This document shows positions 23,274 to 35,689 of a stretch of DNA of 64,000 nt, in pieces. Numbering within the stretch: the stretch's first letter is position 1; each line of letters starts with the position of its first letter. The position numbers were made by a program, and so were the translations under genes. Source of the stretch: Anniella stebbinsi (Eukaryota > Chordata > Lepidosauria > Squamata > Anniellidae); the NCBI GenBank assembly GCA_029215795.1, contig JARDYH010000003.1, positions 174,480,382 to 174,544,381 of the forward strand. The letters run 5' to 3'. Under the pieces are notes generated by a model. That model was not told the origin of the DNA. It was given only the letters and a program-made list of their open reading frames with translations, and ran no database searches.

Positions 23274-24070
23274 CTAAAGGCACCCGTTTTCGTAGGCATT
23301 TCGTAGCCGTTGGAAGCATCACAGATGAACCACAGATGAACGCAATGACAGCAAGCGGCTTGAGTAGTTGTCTCATTGAAGTTCTATATCATTAGACTGG
23401 AGACGGTCGGGAGTTATTTCAGAGAGTAAAAGGTGGCAAGAGAGAACCGCGCGGTTGCCAACAACACGCGCAGCCAAAGCTGTATGGCCAGGGGCGACAG
23501 TGGACAAAAGATACGAGTGCGGACAAGTTGTTTTTCTCACACTTTTCAAAACGTCTGCCTCAGAGCGTCTCCAACTTTCAGCAGGCGCCCTTGCCCCACT
23601 CCCTCCGTCCATCCCCTCGAAACTGTCGGAATCGCTCCCCCGATTTCAGTGAGGAAAGAAGAGGGTAATTGCTAAGCCCTTTTCAAATCTTCTGATTCCG
23701 ATGTCCGCGAGGGGAGGGAAGCTGTTTTGGATCAGCTGATGAGGCACTCCTTTTAATGCGCGGACTTATTTATTGAGCCCCCCCCCTTTAATTATTGACT
23801 TTTTAATGACGACCGTAGGTTGCAACGGCTCTACACGTTTAGCTAGCGCTGCCGGGTTTTTTTGCTTTTGAATTAGCCCGCAGTGAGCCTATCGTTGTTG
23901 GTTTTGTTTTTTCTTCTACCAGAGAGGCGGGGGGGAGGGGGGGACAAACCATAGCATTTAAAATCCGGGATACAATCCATCCTCCCAAACTGACTTTCAA
24001 GTGCCGGTACTCTCCTCTGTCGTGAATGGTCCCAGTGGTGAACTTGTGAAAACTTAAGCTTTGCATAGAA

Positions 24071-24545
24071 TTGTTACAGACTGCAACTTTTGTCTTTAAT
24101 GTCTTCTTCGATCATCTGTTTATGATTCTCCCCTCTCCCCTCCGCGTATCTCTCAGTGTGTGCATGTGGGGGTGGGATGGGAAATAAACACTTCATGTAA
24201 GTGTGTTGTATTCATCATGTGCTTCACGTTGTTGGATCGTGCCCCATATAATATTTGTTATTTTATTTTAATAATAGTTTAATATATGTGTCACACTACA
24301 TGTATTATTTAGCCGGGAAATAGCCTAAAATGATAGAAATGAGATAACAATTCTTTAGGACCTAAAGAAGTATTATCACCTCCACCACCATCCAGTGTGT
24401 GTGTTTTTAGGATATTATCATCCTCCCCAGCACCTTTTCCATCCTGCAGCAGACACCAGCAATTCTATGAAACCGTTTTGAACATGCTTTCCTGTATCAC
24501 TGTCAGTCATTGTGTTGGATTACAAAGCAAAAGGTACAGTGCAGG
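24071..24545. other. No gene recognised
   Basis: AT-rich; no supported feature. Confidence 0.45.
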
Positions 24546-24766
24546 CAGTGGAGGCTGGTGGCTCCTATTTCGGTGGGGCTGTGATTCCATCCTGGGTTTC
24601 AGTCAAAAACAGCCAGAACTCTAAAAGAGCTATCCAAGGTGCTGAAACTATTTGTAGGGGTAGGAATCACCACCTTGGATAACTCTTTTAGAGTTTTGGT
24701 TGGTTCTGACTTAAACCCAGAATGGAATCAAAGCCCCACCGAAATATGAGCCACCAGCCTCCACTG
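24546..24766. mobile_element. hAT MITE, 221 bp
   Basis: Starts CAGTGGAGGCTGGTGGCTC and ends GAGCCACCAGCCTCCACTG, a perfect 19-bp terminal inverted repeat. The palindrome continues inward through TATTTCGGTGGGGCT and CTAAAAGAG. The flanks AGTGCAGG and AATGCAGG agree at seven of eight positions, matching an 8-bp hAT duplication. Confidence 0.9.
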
Positions 24767-27700
24767 AATGCAGGTGAAGTAGTATAGCTATCTTTTGATT
24801 GACACTGAACTGCACATCAAACAAAATGGGTGGAACATTGTGGGCCATTGTTGTGTGTTGTGTTTTCAAGTAAAATATATGTTTCCTGAGGCATCTACCT
24901 ACCCACCCACCTACCTGAAAATGGTGGAAATATTTATAGGTATAGGACATTTTCTTGGAAAAAAGTATTTTGTCTTTTCTGTGGAACTCAACAGTATGTT
25001 CTTTAAGGTTGCTAGTCAAGATCCCTTCAGGAGACAGGTTTTCTCTATACATCTCTTCAGTCATGATCGGGGAGGCTAAAAAGTAGACGTTTCTCTTCCC
25101 TTTCAGAGCGTGGTTACGGTAGAAGTGAAGGCTTCAATCCGCTATAGTGACTGTGAGTAGGGAACTAGGGATATAACTTCTTCTGTATTAAGTAATCCAT
25201 CGTGCAAGGATGTGATCTATTGACGAAAATGTTTGGGGTTTCAATAAACAAGAATAGTAGAACGACTGCTGCTCTGTTTAAACGAAAGACCGCACTCAAT
25301 CTGAACAGATTGCAAGGTGGACATACAATTCACACACACACATGCAAATTTGATCAGCATTATCATATCCCTCTAAATTGCAGCCAGTCATTATTCAAGA
25401 AGCCTACCAATGAAAAGGTTAACCGTTTCTGAATCAGTTATTACGAGTGTGGGGGATGGTGTACCTTGCCATTTTAATAGGAAAGTTTTCTTTTCCGAAG
25501 GGGGACCCAAAATATGCATAACTTATTCGAGTGTGTATGCATGGTATACTCAAACTCTATAGCACCTATAGCACCTATTCTAGTATCTGAGAAACAGGGG
25601 TATGCATATGCATAAATATGTATAATATTGAGGAATGAGGTTAAATCTATTCAAAATAAATCTTGAAAGAAACTTCGAGGCTACAATATACAATAACTTC
25701 CTTAGAAGAAAGTCACACTGAAATCAGTGTTACTTACTTCCGGGTAAACATGAGTGGGAACAAAATATTTGATGGACTCTGACTATTTCTATGGTTTTAC
25801 TTTCTCAGCTTCCTTGCATACCTTTTCATTTTGTACATAATCGGAAAGAAAGAAAGCCCATTGAATGACACAATTTCAGAGGACTTTATTTTAATATTAC
25901 TTCAATATTAAAATAAAGTGATGGAGTTCGAAGACTTGGGCTGAACCAGAAATCTCCCATTGATATTACTGCTGGCACTAGCAGACAAAAATATATTTCT
26001 CCACTAGGCTACCTTTTTTTTCCAGGTCATCTGATTCTTGGTAACAGAAAACGGGGACTCCGTTCTCAAAAGTCTGCCTAAAATCGTTCCCTGGTGCAAT
26101 GTTTAAAAGCGGTAGAAAGTCTGTGAAAAGATGAGAGGTGGGGAGAAATCAGGTGTGTATGAATAATACAGAGTGAGAGATAGAATGCACATGTGTATGG
26201 AATATAAATTTAAGGGAGTGGAAGTGGGGGAGAAAAGTCACTGAAGAAATCAAAGAAGGTAAATAAACAAACAACCCTATTCCTTTCCATAGATCTAGGA
26301 TGCACTCCTGCACATAGACTGCCTTTGAAATGGGATGTGAGCAGCCGAACTGCGAGTAGAACTGCAGCCCTATTAACTTGGATTCATTTCAACCACTTGA
26401 ACTGATCAAGGGAGGAAATGCAAACGCACATCAATGATGATTAAAATCAGTGCTCTGTGTATAATGAACTGTACATAAATCCCATTTCATTTACAGACTT
26501 TAATGTTTAAACATTAAAGTACTATACATGCTGCTGTAAAAATTATTCGGAATAATATCTCGGCAGGTAGAGAGTATGAGAGATCGCATATTAGGCTGTG
26601 AAGGAGGAAACTAAAAACATGATCCCCTGTAAGAGAGAAGATACAAGTCTTATACAAGAATGTGTGTTTGTATAGATATACAAACACACCTATTTTCAAA
26701 GTCCGGAGCCACTACCCATAAGTAGAACAGTAATCTACTAAACAAGACAAGCTCGCAGGCGTTCAAATTTTCTTTAACATAATCACAGCATTGCACTTCC
26801 TCCCCTAAATACATGTGGAAATCAATCCTATCTATGTTTACTCAGAGGTAAGGCCCACTGAGTGCATAGGATTGCAGCCATATTTGAAAGTAAGCAAATC
26901 AGTAGAATTTAATACCAACAGCCTTTTTGAGTCAGGGTGCTTCTATCATGGTATTGTGTAATATTGTCAATTTCAATGGGACCACAGTGGCTGGATGCTA
27001 TGTATGTTTACTTGAAAGAAAGCCTTGCCATGTTTAATGGGGTTAGTGTACAGATGCAACTCTGGTGTCTTAAACTGATTTCAGATGGAACGAAATCGAT
27101 TTATCATTAGAATTGGGACTTGTCAGGTAAGAGGAGATTTTTTCCTGTGGAATTTAGCAGATGTTGCTGCTGCTAATCCTCTCGAAGCACACTGTCCACA
27201 GCAGTTGTAAAAGCTAAACTGTAACTGGCGCCGATTTCCCATCATAAAGACTGTTTCAGGCTAGGGTAGTGGGCTTTCTTCCCCCCCCCCCCTCCACTGC
27301 ACACTAATTACTGGTAAAGATGTGCGGCTATCCTGCAAAGTTTTATGCTTTTATTGTTCTGGAATGGCAGACCACAAAGGAACTTCTCTGTGCCTCTGGC
27401 TGGTGAATCAACCGGTTTCTACTGCTGGAAGAAACAAACGAGGCACTTGTGTCGGGAAGAAGGTATATAAGGAATCCCTTTTCTATTTCCACTGAGGTTT
27501 TGCTTTAATGATATAAAAATCCCTTTAAAGTTCTCCCAAAAGTGAGTGACCAAAAAAAATGGAAGGAAGGAAAAAAGCCATGTAAGCAAATTGCTTTGGT
27601 CAGATGAGTAGCCAAATAGAGTGTCCAGTAAATAGTACCGGACAACCTTACAAAATGGATCTAGAGGGAGAAGGTCTTGAGTTCATTCATTGCAACTACT

Positions 27701-28043
27701 TTGACTCCTTGGTGGCTTACAAACCATGGATCCCTCCATGAGCAACATTTTTTTAAAAAAAGCTATGATAGTGTATTGACTAGTTGCGTCCATTTGGAAT
27801 AAATCAGGTCAGATAACCTTCTCCCAAGTAACCTACCTTTCACACATTTATTTTCCTGCAGCATGGTTTGTGGGATTCCACAACCTGTACCAGGTCTGTA
27901 CCAGAAAATTAGGGCCTATTTATACCAGCATGTGTTAAAGATGTGAAAAGGTGAGGCAAAGTGTGCCATATGCCAATATAACATATCTGTAGAGAAAGTG
28001 GCCAGCACCTCAGCCATATACTTATTTGCTTGTTGATTTCTGC
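24767..28043. other. Gene-free, relatively repeat-poor
   Basis: Contains an (ACCT/ACCC) patch at about 24893-24915, a perfect 16-bp-arm hairpin at 25883-25919, a 24-bp perfect palindrome at 26497-26520, and a copy of the TGCAATCCTA-type short repeat at 26821-26880. A C10 run sits near 27281. TGTCAG|GTAAGA at 27125 is an isolated donor-like site. No coding exon recognised. Confidence 0.45.
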
Positions 28044-28187
28044 GGGTTGGATCCATATCTGCTTAAAGAAGACCCATTCAATTCAGTGGGACTCGATTTC
28101 AAGTACACCCATTGAAATCAACAATTAACTTACATCCCACTGATTTCAATAGGCCTAATCTAAGCTTGACTATATCTGGATCCAACC
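28044..28187. mobile_element. MITE with GGGTTGGATCCA ends, copy 1
   Basis: GGGTTGGATCCA at the left and TGGATCCAACC at the right are inverted. The inner arms carry AGACCCATTCAATTCAGTGG and CCACTGATTTCAATAGG-type words. A second copy is at 30753-30901. The superfamily is not determined. Confidence 0.7.
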
Positions 28188-28201
28188 ACACATACTTTCT
28201 T

Positions 28202-29720
28202 CCTGGGCAACGTCCTTGAGCTGGTGGTCGCAAGCCAGCTCCAGGCACTCTTGGATGAGACCGATTATCTGGATCCATTTCAGTCGGGTTTCATGCCTGG
28301 CATTGGTACAGAAACAGCATTAGTCGCCCTGTATGATGACCTATGTCATCATACATAGCTATGATGACCTATGTCATCATAGCTCCTTGATCACTCAGCG
28401 GCTTTCGATACCATCAACCATGGTATCCTTCTGGGATGACTGGCTGAGTTGGGAGTGGGAGGCACTGCATTGGGGTGGTTCCGCTCCTACTTGGCAGGTC
28501 GGCTCCAGAAGGTGGTGCTTGGGGGACACTGCTCGGCCCCGTGGATTCTCCAGTACGGGGTTCCGCAGGGGTCAGTCTTGTCCCCCATGCTGTTCAACAT
28601 CTACATGAAACCGTTGGGTGCGGTCATCCGGAGTTTTGGAGTGTGTTGTCATCAGCACGCTGATGACACGCAGCTCTATTTCTCCTGTTCATCTTCATCA
28701 GGTGAGGCTGTGGATGTGCTGAACCAGTGCCTGGCTTCAACAATGAACTGGATGAGGGCTAATAAACTGAAACTCAATCCAGACAAGACTGAGATGCTGT
28801 TAGTGGGTGGTTCTGCTGACCGGATGGGGGGGTCTTCAACCTGTTCTGGATGGGGTTACACTCCCCTTGAAGGAGCAGGTTCGTAGCTTGGGGGTTCTCC
28901 TAGAACCATCTCTGTCACTTGAGGCTCAGGTGGCCTCATTGGCACAGAGTGCCTTCTACCAACTTTGGTTGGTGGCCCAGCTATGCCCCTATCTGGACAG
29001 GGATAACCTGGCTTCAGTTGTCCATGCTCTGGTAACCTCCAAGTTAGATTACTGCAATGCACTCTACGTGGGGCTGCCTTTGAAGGTGGTTCGGAAGCTG
29101 CAGCTTGTGCAAAATGCAGTGGCCAGATTGATAACTGGGACCAGAAGGTTCGAACATATAAGTCCTACTCTGGCCCGCTTGCATTGGCTGCCTGTATGTT
29201 TCTGAGCCCAATTCAAGGTGCTGGTTTTAACCTATAACGCCTTACATGGCTTAGGACCACAATACCTGACGGAACACCTTTCCTGACATGAACCTACCCG
29301 AACACTACGTTCAACATCTAAGGCCCTCCTCAGAGTGCCTACTCTGAGGGAAGCTCGGAGGTTGGCAACAAGGGAGAGGGCCTTCTCTGTGGTGGCCATC
29401 CAATTATGGAACAATCTCCCTGACGAGGCCCGCCTGGCGCCAACATTGTTATCTTTTTGGCGCCAGGTCAAGACTTTCCTCTTCTCTCAGGCATTTAGCA
29501 ATATCTGATGAGCCTGGGTTTGTTTATTTTTAGGTTTATAGCTTTTTAAAGTTATGATGGTGGTTTTAAATGTATGTGTATATATTATGTGTATAGTGTA
29601 TGTTTTTGCTGTTTTATTTTTTGTATATTGTTTTTAATTGTTTTAATCTTATGTAAACTGCCCAGAGAGCTTCGATTATGGGGCAGTATACAAATGTAAT
29701 AAAATAAATAAATAAATAAA
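28202..29720 (+). pseudogene. L2 LINE, 5'-truncated reverse transcriptase, copy A
   Basis: The translated pieces show, in order, the reverse transcriptase region GVPQGSVLSPMLFNIYMKPL, the QHADDTQLYFS segment (catalytic YADD altered to HADD) and the C-terminal region (LQLVQNAVARLITGTRRFEH, LARLHWLPV). These match the L2 at 37.6-40.3 kb. The frame shifts several times and an odd repeat has replaced part of the sequence at 28330-28383, so it cannot make protein. The 3' end has the L2 block GTAAACTGCCCAGAGAGCTT and an AAATAAAT tail. Endonuclease and the N-terminal half are absent because of 5' truncation. Confidence 0.88.
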
Positions 29721-30752
29721 TTCTGGGTTTCACTGGTTTTAAGCATAAGCATTCCAGTATAATTTCACTTCTTACACTGTGAATGACAGTCATAGTTGCT
29801 TAGTAGATCTGAACACAGAGGCAGTGTTTATACTGTTCTCCTCTCAAACTTTCCCTTAAATTATACAGAACAGGCAGAACTTCATTTATCACTCCTGAAA
29901 ATACCATCATCCTTGCCATAAACCCTAAAGGAAGTGTTAAAACAGCAAGTGTGTTTCCTCAGAGTTAAGGTACATGACCTTCTGAGCTGCAAAGCTTAAA
30001 TTGGCCACTTTGACGAAACAAGATGAAACTTGTTTTGTTTTCAAACTTGTGAGTTCATACATTCTGGGAACCACAATTCCTTAGAGTTGCACCATTTTGC
30101 CATATCCACACAGCTTTGCAGGATATATAATATTTTAACTGCCATAAGTGCACACACAGAGTTCTGCTCACTCCCTTAAGAGGTGCTTGCTGGGAGACCC
30201 AGCTTTTTGGAGGGCAGCTGAAATGTCTGTCTTGTTTTATTTCACCAGATGGGAGAAGTGCTTTTGAATATTTGTGAGAACCATTTCCTGTCTTCCTTCA
30301 CAAAATATATTTTATAACCTTTCCATTGCACGTTTTTGCCATCTCTGGACGCTGTATGTGTTTGATACAACACCTTAAATCTGGGAAACAGATAGCTCAG
30401 CTAGCCTCGATTACTTTATTGGAAAAAAATTCATTTATCCTTCCTCAATCTGTTCTTGCTTCTCAGCAAAACCATGTTTGTGTGTGTATGTGTATGTGTG
30501 TGTTTTAACAAGCTGTCTGATATTACACTAACAGTTCAGCACTCCATGGGAAAAACCATATTTACTTAAAAATCACTTAGTATTTATGGCTCATTGATTT
30601 TTTATGAGCCTTTAAACAATGTTTCTCACTTTAACACTAATCCAGAAGGAAGAGTGTCTCCTATGCCTGCATCAGGAAATTCAAGAACAGAGAAAGACAG
30701 TGTTTTGACTGTTTGTGATCCAGACTATTATCGCCTTCAAATTAATTTCAGA
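29721..30752. other. No gene recognised
   Basis: Unique-looking sequence with a short TG-rich run near 30478-30505. Confidence 0.45.
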
Positions 30753-30901
30753 GGGTTGGATCCACCTTAGTCACACTTAGAGTAAACTCACTGAAACCAA
30801 TGGAACTTTATTTCAGTGGGTCTGCTCTAAGTAACTCATGATTAACTTATGCTCCACTGATTTCAGACTACTCAACGTATGACTAAGCCTGGATCCAACC
30901 C
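30753..30901. mobile_element. MITE with GGGTTGGATCCA ends, copy 2
   Basis: GGGTTGGATCCACCTTAGTC at the left and GACTAAGCCTGGATCCAACC at the right. The interior is palindromic around ACTCATGATTAACTTATG. AGA flanks both sides, a possible 3-bp target duplication of PIF/Harbinger size, but this could be chance. Confidence 0.75.
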
Positions 30902-31199
30902 AGAATAAATAAATGGATGATTTACAATTTCAACACACTTCTTTTCATATGGCATACAATGGCAGCAGCTTTAGTCTTTTTCCTCTGTGACAAATGGTAA
31001 TGTTTTTGTTTGTCCAGCTTATTCACCAGAGTATGAAAAAAAATACTTGAATTGATGTTGTGCTCTGCATGAAATTAAAGTCCTTTAAAGAGAATGTCTG
31101 CTCACAACACATGTCACAGGATTGGAGCCATCATAAACACTCAGCACACAACAAAGTATTCCCAGTTGCTGGTATTTGCACTTAGGTTTAAGACTTCTT
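30902..31199. other. No feature recognised
   Basis: AT-rich spacer between a MITE and an L2 copy. Confidence 0.4.
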
Positions 31200-32375
31200 G
31201 GTCACCCTGTATGATGACCTATGTCGGGAGAAAGACAGGGGGAGTGTGACTCTGTTGATTCTCCTTGATCTCTCAGCGGCTTTCAATACCATCGACCATG
31301 GTATCCTTCTGGGTTGACTGACTAAGTTAGGAGTGGGAAGTACTGCATTGCAGTGGTTCCACTCCTACTTGGAGAGGCAGCTCCAGAAGGTAGTGCTTGG
31401 GGGACATTGCTCTGCCCTGTGGACTCTCCAGTATGGGGTCCCACAGGGGTCAGTCTTGTCCCCCATGCTGTTCAACATCTACATGTAACTGTTGGGTGTG
31501 GTCATCCGGAGTTTTGGAGTGTGTTGTCATCAGCACACTGATGACACGCAGCTCTATTTCTCCTGTTCATCTTCATCAGGTGAGGCTGTGGATGTGCAGA
31601 ACTAGTACCTGGCTGCAGCAATGGACTGGATGAGGGATAACAAACTGAAACTCGATCCAGACAAGACTGAGACGCTGTTAGTGGGTGGTTCTGCTGACCG
31701 GATGGAGGATCTTCAACCTGTTCTGGATGGGGTTGTACTTCACCTGAAGGAGCAGGTTTGTACATTGGGGGGTCTCCTAGAACCATCTCTGTCACTTCAC
31801 ATTAGGTGGCCTCGGTGGCACGGAGTACCTTCTACCAGCTTTCGTTGGTGGCCCAGGTACGCCCCTATCTGGACAGGAATAACCTGGCTTCAGTTGTCTA
31901 TGCTCTGGTAATCTCTAAATTGGATTACTGCAATGCACTCTACATGGGGCTGCCTTTGAAGATGGTTCAGAAGCTGCATCTTGTGCAAAATGCAGCAGCC
32001 AGATTGATAACAGAAACCAGAAGGTTCGAACATATAAGACAGACTCTGGCCCACTTGCATTGGCTGCCTATACATTTCTGAGCCTGATTCAAGGTGCTGG
32101 TTTTAACCTATAAAGCCTTACATGACTTGGGACCACAATACCTGATGGAACGGCTCTCCCAACACGAACCTACCCATACACTGCAATCCACATCTAAGGT
32201 CCTCCTCCGGTTGCCTACTCCAAGGAAAGCATGGAGGGTGGCAACAAGGGAGAGGGCCTTTTCAGTGGTGGCCTGCCAATTATGGAACAGTCTCCCCAAT
32301 GAGGCTCGCCTGGCACCAACATTGTTATCTTTTCAGCGCCAGGTCAAGACTTTCCTCTTCTCCCAGACATTTAGC

Positions 32376-32418
<43 letters not shown>

Positions 32419-32602
32419 GACTCAGAATAGTTGTTTTTAAATGGATATTGTATTTATAACCTGTTTTATGCTTGTTATGGTTAAAAATTTTGTATATTGG
32501 TTTTTTAATGTTCAATGTTTTTAAATTTTGTAAACTGCCCGGAGAGCTTTGGCTATGGGGTGTTATATAAATGTAATACATAAATAAATAAATAAATAAA
32601 AA
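31200..32602 (+). pseudogene. L2 LINE, 5'-truncated reverse transcriptase, copy B
   Basis: Close relative of copy A at 28.2 kb, starting a little further downstream in the reverse transcriptase (LDLSAAFNTIDH-like region). CACTGATGACACGCAGCTCT encodes the altered ADDTQL motif. Later frames give LVQNAAARLITETRRFEH and AFSVVACQLWNSLPNEARLAPT, the standard L2 C-terminus. In-frame stops and shifts inactivate it. The 3' end is GTAAACTGCCCGGAGAGCTT...ATGTAATACATAAATAAAT. The 3' UTR carries an expanded (TTG)n run that copy A lacks. Confidence 0.88.
32380..32417 (+). repeat. (TTG)n microsatellite in the L2 3' end
   Basis: About twelve pure TTG units directly after the last coding region of L2 copy B. 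Confidence 0.95.
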
Positions 32603-33300
32603 TATAAAATATTAGCCTCAAGATGTTTGGAGAATCTCTGTGATAGTGCTATCTGTGTGTGTGTGTGTGTGTGTTGTTTTCTTGCATTCCTAAGGATACA
32701 ACTAAAGGAAAATATTGGGATTCGAGGCATATGGAAAGCCAATAGCTAGCGTGTTCAGCCAGCAATGGAAATGACTCAACATCTCTCTCTTCCTGTTATG
32801 CAAAACTCTGAAGTTTTCACATAATCCAATATAATTAATTGTTGGGAATGTTTGTTCTTACAGAGATAGTTTAAGGGCAAGTTACTTGTTACCAGCATGT
32901 GGCAAATTTAGGGAGAATTCGCCCAACTGTGAGCCTGAATCAGTCAAGGCTTTTTTACCTCTATGGGGGATTTCTTTCCCCAAAAGGGGATCTGGAATAA
33001 TCTCCTCGACTACTAGGATAACATCCCCCACCCCTGTAGGATAGACGACAGAGATGGCAATTACAGCTTGTAGAGATTTTCTTTAAATTAAAAAAAAAAC
33101 TTGCAAAGAATTGTCTTGATGGGTATAATTTACTGGTAGCATTACACTAGGCATTTCTAGATGGAGGACTCCCAGCGCTACCACTGAAAAGGTACTAAGC
33201 ACAGCTATTCTGTCTTTTTCTCCTTAATGGTTTTTCTGTGGTATGAAGGAACATGAAAAAAATGGTGGGAAAACACAGGAGGGTTATAAGTACAAGGCAA
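32603..33300. other. No gene recognised
   Basis: Contains a (TG)n run at about 32654-32674; otherwise unique-looking. Confidence 0.45.
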
Positions 33301-33776
33301 TGGGACTGTTCAGACAACATGCTAACCCACCATGTATCACTCAAAAATGCACTCCATGGTGGGTTATTGGGTTGTGTTGTGGAAAAATTCCCTCCCCACA
33401 GTGGGCAAGTACCCACATCTGCTACCCATCTTCTGCAAGATGATTAGCAAGCTTCCATGGTAGTTCCCATGTCATCTGACAGGAACCCCATGGGTATGTC
33501 TGCTAGTTTCGCCAGGAAAAAATAATACTGGTGGTGACCATAGAGTCTGCCAGCAAGAGTGACCACCACTTCTGCTGATGCTCTTGCCACTATGGACACT
33601 CTCCATGGTCGGCTGCCTTTAAAAAAAATCACAATAGAGTGGCTACCAGATGCCCATATGATGCACAAAAGATGTCGGGATGCACAGTTAAATTGTGCAG
33701 AGGTAACAATCTACCTACAGAGGGTGGTTTGGTTTCCCTACCCACCCACCCCTCTGTGCATGTCTGAATAGGCCTA
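33301..33776. mobile_element. TIR element with GTTCAGACA-type ends
   Basis: Left end TGGGACTGTTCAGACAACAT; right end on the opposite strand TAGGCCTATTCAGACATGCA. CACCATG and CCATGGTGGGTT words are repeated inside. No clear target duplication. The ends resemble the MITE at 3525-3782. Confidence 0.5.
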
Positions 33777-35689
33777 ATATCTGGACCCTGCATAAAGTTC
33801 CATGAATGAGGCAGGAGGATGGAAGAATAAAAGGTGAAGCACCCACTATATACTGGACTGACACCAGCATCAAGATAGCTCCTTATAAGAAAAAGGACAA
33901 AAAAGGGCATGGAATTGAATAAGATATGCTTATGCTCATTTATATGCATGCATGCCAATTAAGACATAATCAACAATAAATTAAATAGAAATATAATACA
34001 TATCATTTCATCGTGGAGAAGACTGTGCCCAGGTGATCTATGTACTTTCTCAGTTTGCTGCCAGGTGCTAAACATTGATGGGCAACCTCAAGGACCGTGA
34101 GCTCCTTGCTTATTTCCGTATATATCTCAAAGTGGTCTTGGACAATCCTTTAGGTAGAGGACTACCCTCTGTAAAGTAGAGGATGTGGCCACCCTAAATC
34201 CAGCATTGTTAGCTCAATTCATATGAATTGCAATGCAAAGACGTCATGTCTTGATTTTGGATTGGCATCGGTGCTGACCTTAGAGGTCTTTGCTGTTTAA
34301 GTGAAATGTAATCATTATCATCATGTCCACCCTGTGCTAATGTTTTAAATTAATAACAAAAGAGGTGAAACTTTTTAAAAAATAGTCCAACAATTCCCAG
34401 CATTCCCCAACCAGCATGATTGTCTGGGGGATGCTGGGAATTGTAGTAGTTTTCTCTGGCTAAATATGTACAGGATTGCACCCTTATATTCCACCAAAAA
34501 TGGAATCCATCAGAATTGTAAAAACCAGTGTTAAAGTGTTGGACTGGGACTCAGGAAGATGTTGTATTAATGGAGGCACAGCCGTGCCTCCATTGTTAAG
34601 GGCCGTCAGTAAAAAACACATTCCGTCATGTTAAAGTGATAATGGGGGGGGGTCATTCTAACAGCCATAAAATCAAAAATGTTTCATCAACCTTTCTGAA
34701 ATTTACAGGTGCCAGAAAGAAATGTTTGTTTTACATTACCTGAAAATTTCAAGAAGATTGGTGAAAGATTGAGGGAAGGAGAGCAGTTTAAGTTAGAAAA
34801 GGAATACAAACCTGTCTCCCTGCTTTTGTAAAATTTACTTCCGGGTTGCTACTTTTTGTGCTCACAATTTGCATAATTTCTAGATCCTTACTAAGTTATC
34901 CAGTGGTGAGGTCTTCTTCCTCCTTGACTGTAGTTGATGGAAAGCTTTTCGTTTTTTTAAAATTCCCTTCGGTTGACTTTTAAGGACTATTTTAACCTCT
35001 CATTCAAGTCAATGAGGCGGCCATCTTCCCTCATAACGCGACACACTCTCCCCCCTCCCTCCTGCCTTAGAATGTGGGGTGGGTGAGTGAAATGGCTGCT
35101 GCCTCTAGCACAGACCTTTTGAGTGAAGAAGAAGAGTTTCTCTTTTCTCTTCTGGAACATGCATTCCTTTGGCTCTGAGAGTATTTTGGGCTATCTTCAT
35201 AAGGCCAGTTTGCTCTTTTGCTCCCTGGTGAAGCAGGGTGTGGTTCCTCTGGATCCATGGTAACTTGATCTTCAGATCTCTCCTGGGAATAGGTAGCTAT
35301 ACCTTTCTTTTAATTTCCCCCACCCCACTCACACACAGTGCTCCTTCCCTCTTTTCTAAGAGTTTGGTCCATACTGCTATAAGTTGAAAGCTTCAAACAC
35401 TTCATTTAATTAGTTTGAGCCGGTGTTAAGTTTTAAGTACAATGTTGAAACTTTTCAAAGTGCTTCTGGGCCTACAACGCTGGTTTCGGCCTAGTCACCC
35501 TGTTTTTCTAATAAGGTTTAGAAACAGTTGAGCTGTCGTTTATTTTGCATAGTGTACACACATGGATTTTCTTTCTAATCCTTGCAGTCTACACTGGCTC
35601 CCTCCTTGATGTGTTTTTGGATGCAGACAAACCCTTTTTTGTTCCAGCAGGCCTTTGGCAAATAATCTGGAACGCTGTCTATACCTTTG
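33777..35689. other. Gene-free; hairpin repeat and SINE scrap
   Basis: 34376-34484 is an inverted repeat (AGTCCAACAATTCCCAGCAT against ATGCTGGGAATTGTAGTAG) followed by CAGGATTGCACCC, a diverged relative of the hairpin at 23162-23273. 34525-34559 (AGTGTTGGACTGGGACTCAG) is a scrap of the SINE head. 34575-34594 is a short hairpin (GGAGGCACAGCCGTGCCTCC). No supported ORF. Confidence 0.5.

Larger units (their letters stand above)
22200..24070. promoter_or_regulatory. CpG-rich region, possible promoter
   Basis: Two stretches, about 22200-22630 and 23280-24070, are markedly richer in GC and CpG than their AT-rich surroundings. Examples are CGCGCCTCGACTGCGC near 22434 and CCGCGCGG near 23446. Between them lie a microsatellite and a MITE. 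ACGAAG|GTGAGG at about 22331 is a possible + strand splice donor. I found no TATA box, coding exon or transcript evidence, so the direction and even the function are unknown. Short ORFs here show no recognisable domain. Confidence 0.4.

Noticed and set aside
23373..23675. Overlapping ORFs of 65-80 codons in the CpG-rich region
   Set aside because: GC-rich sequence yields chance open frames; the frames on both strands lack motifs.
24767..28043. Isolated splice-donor-like site at 27125 as evidence for an exon
   Set aside because: No convincing acceptor or open frame around it.
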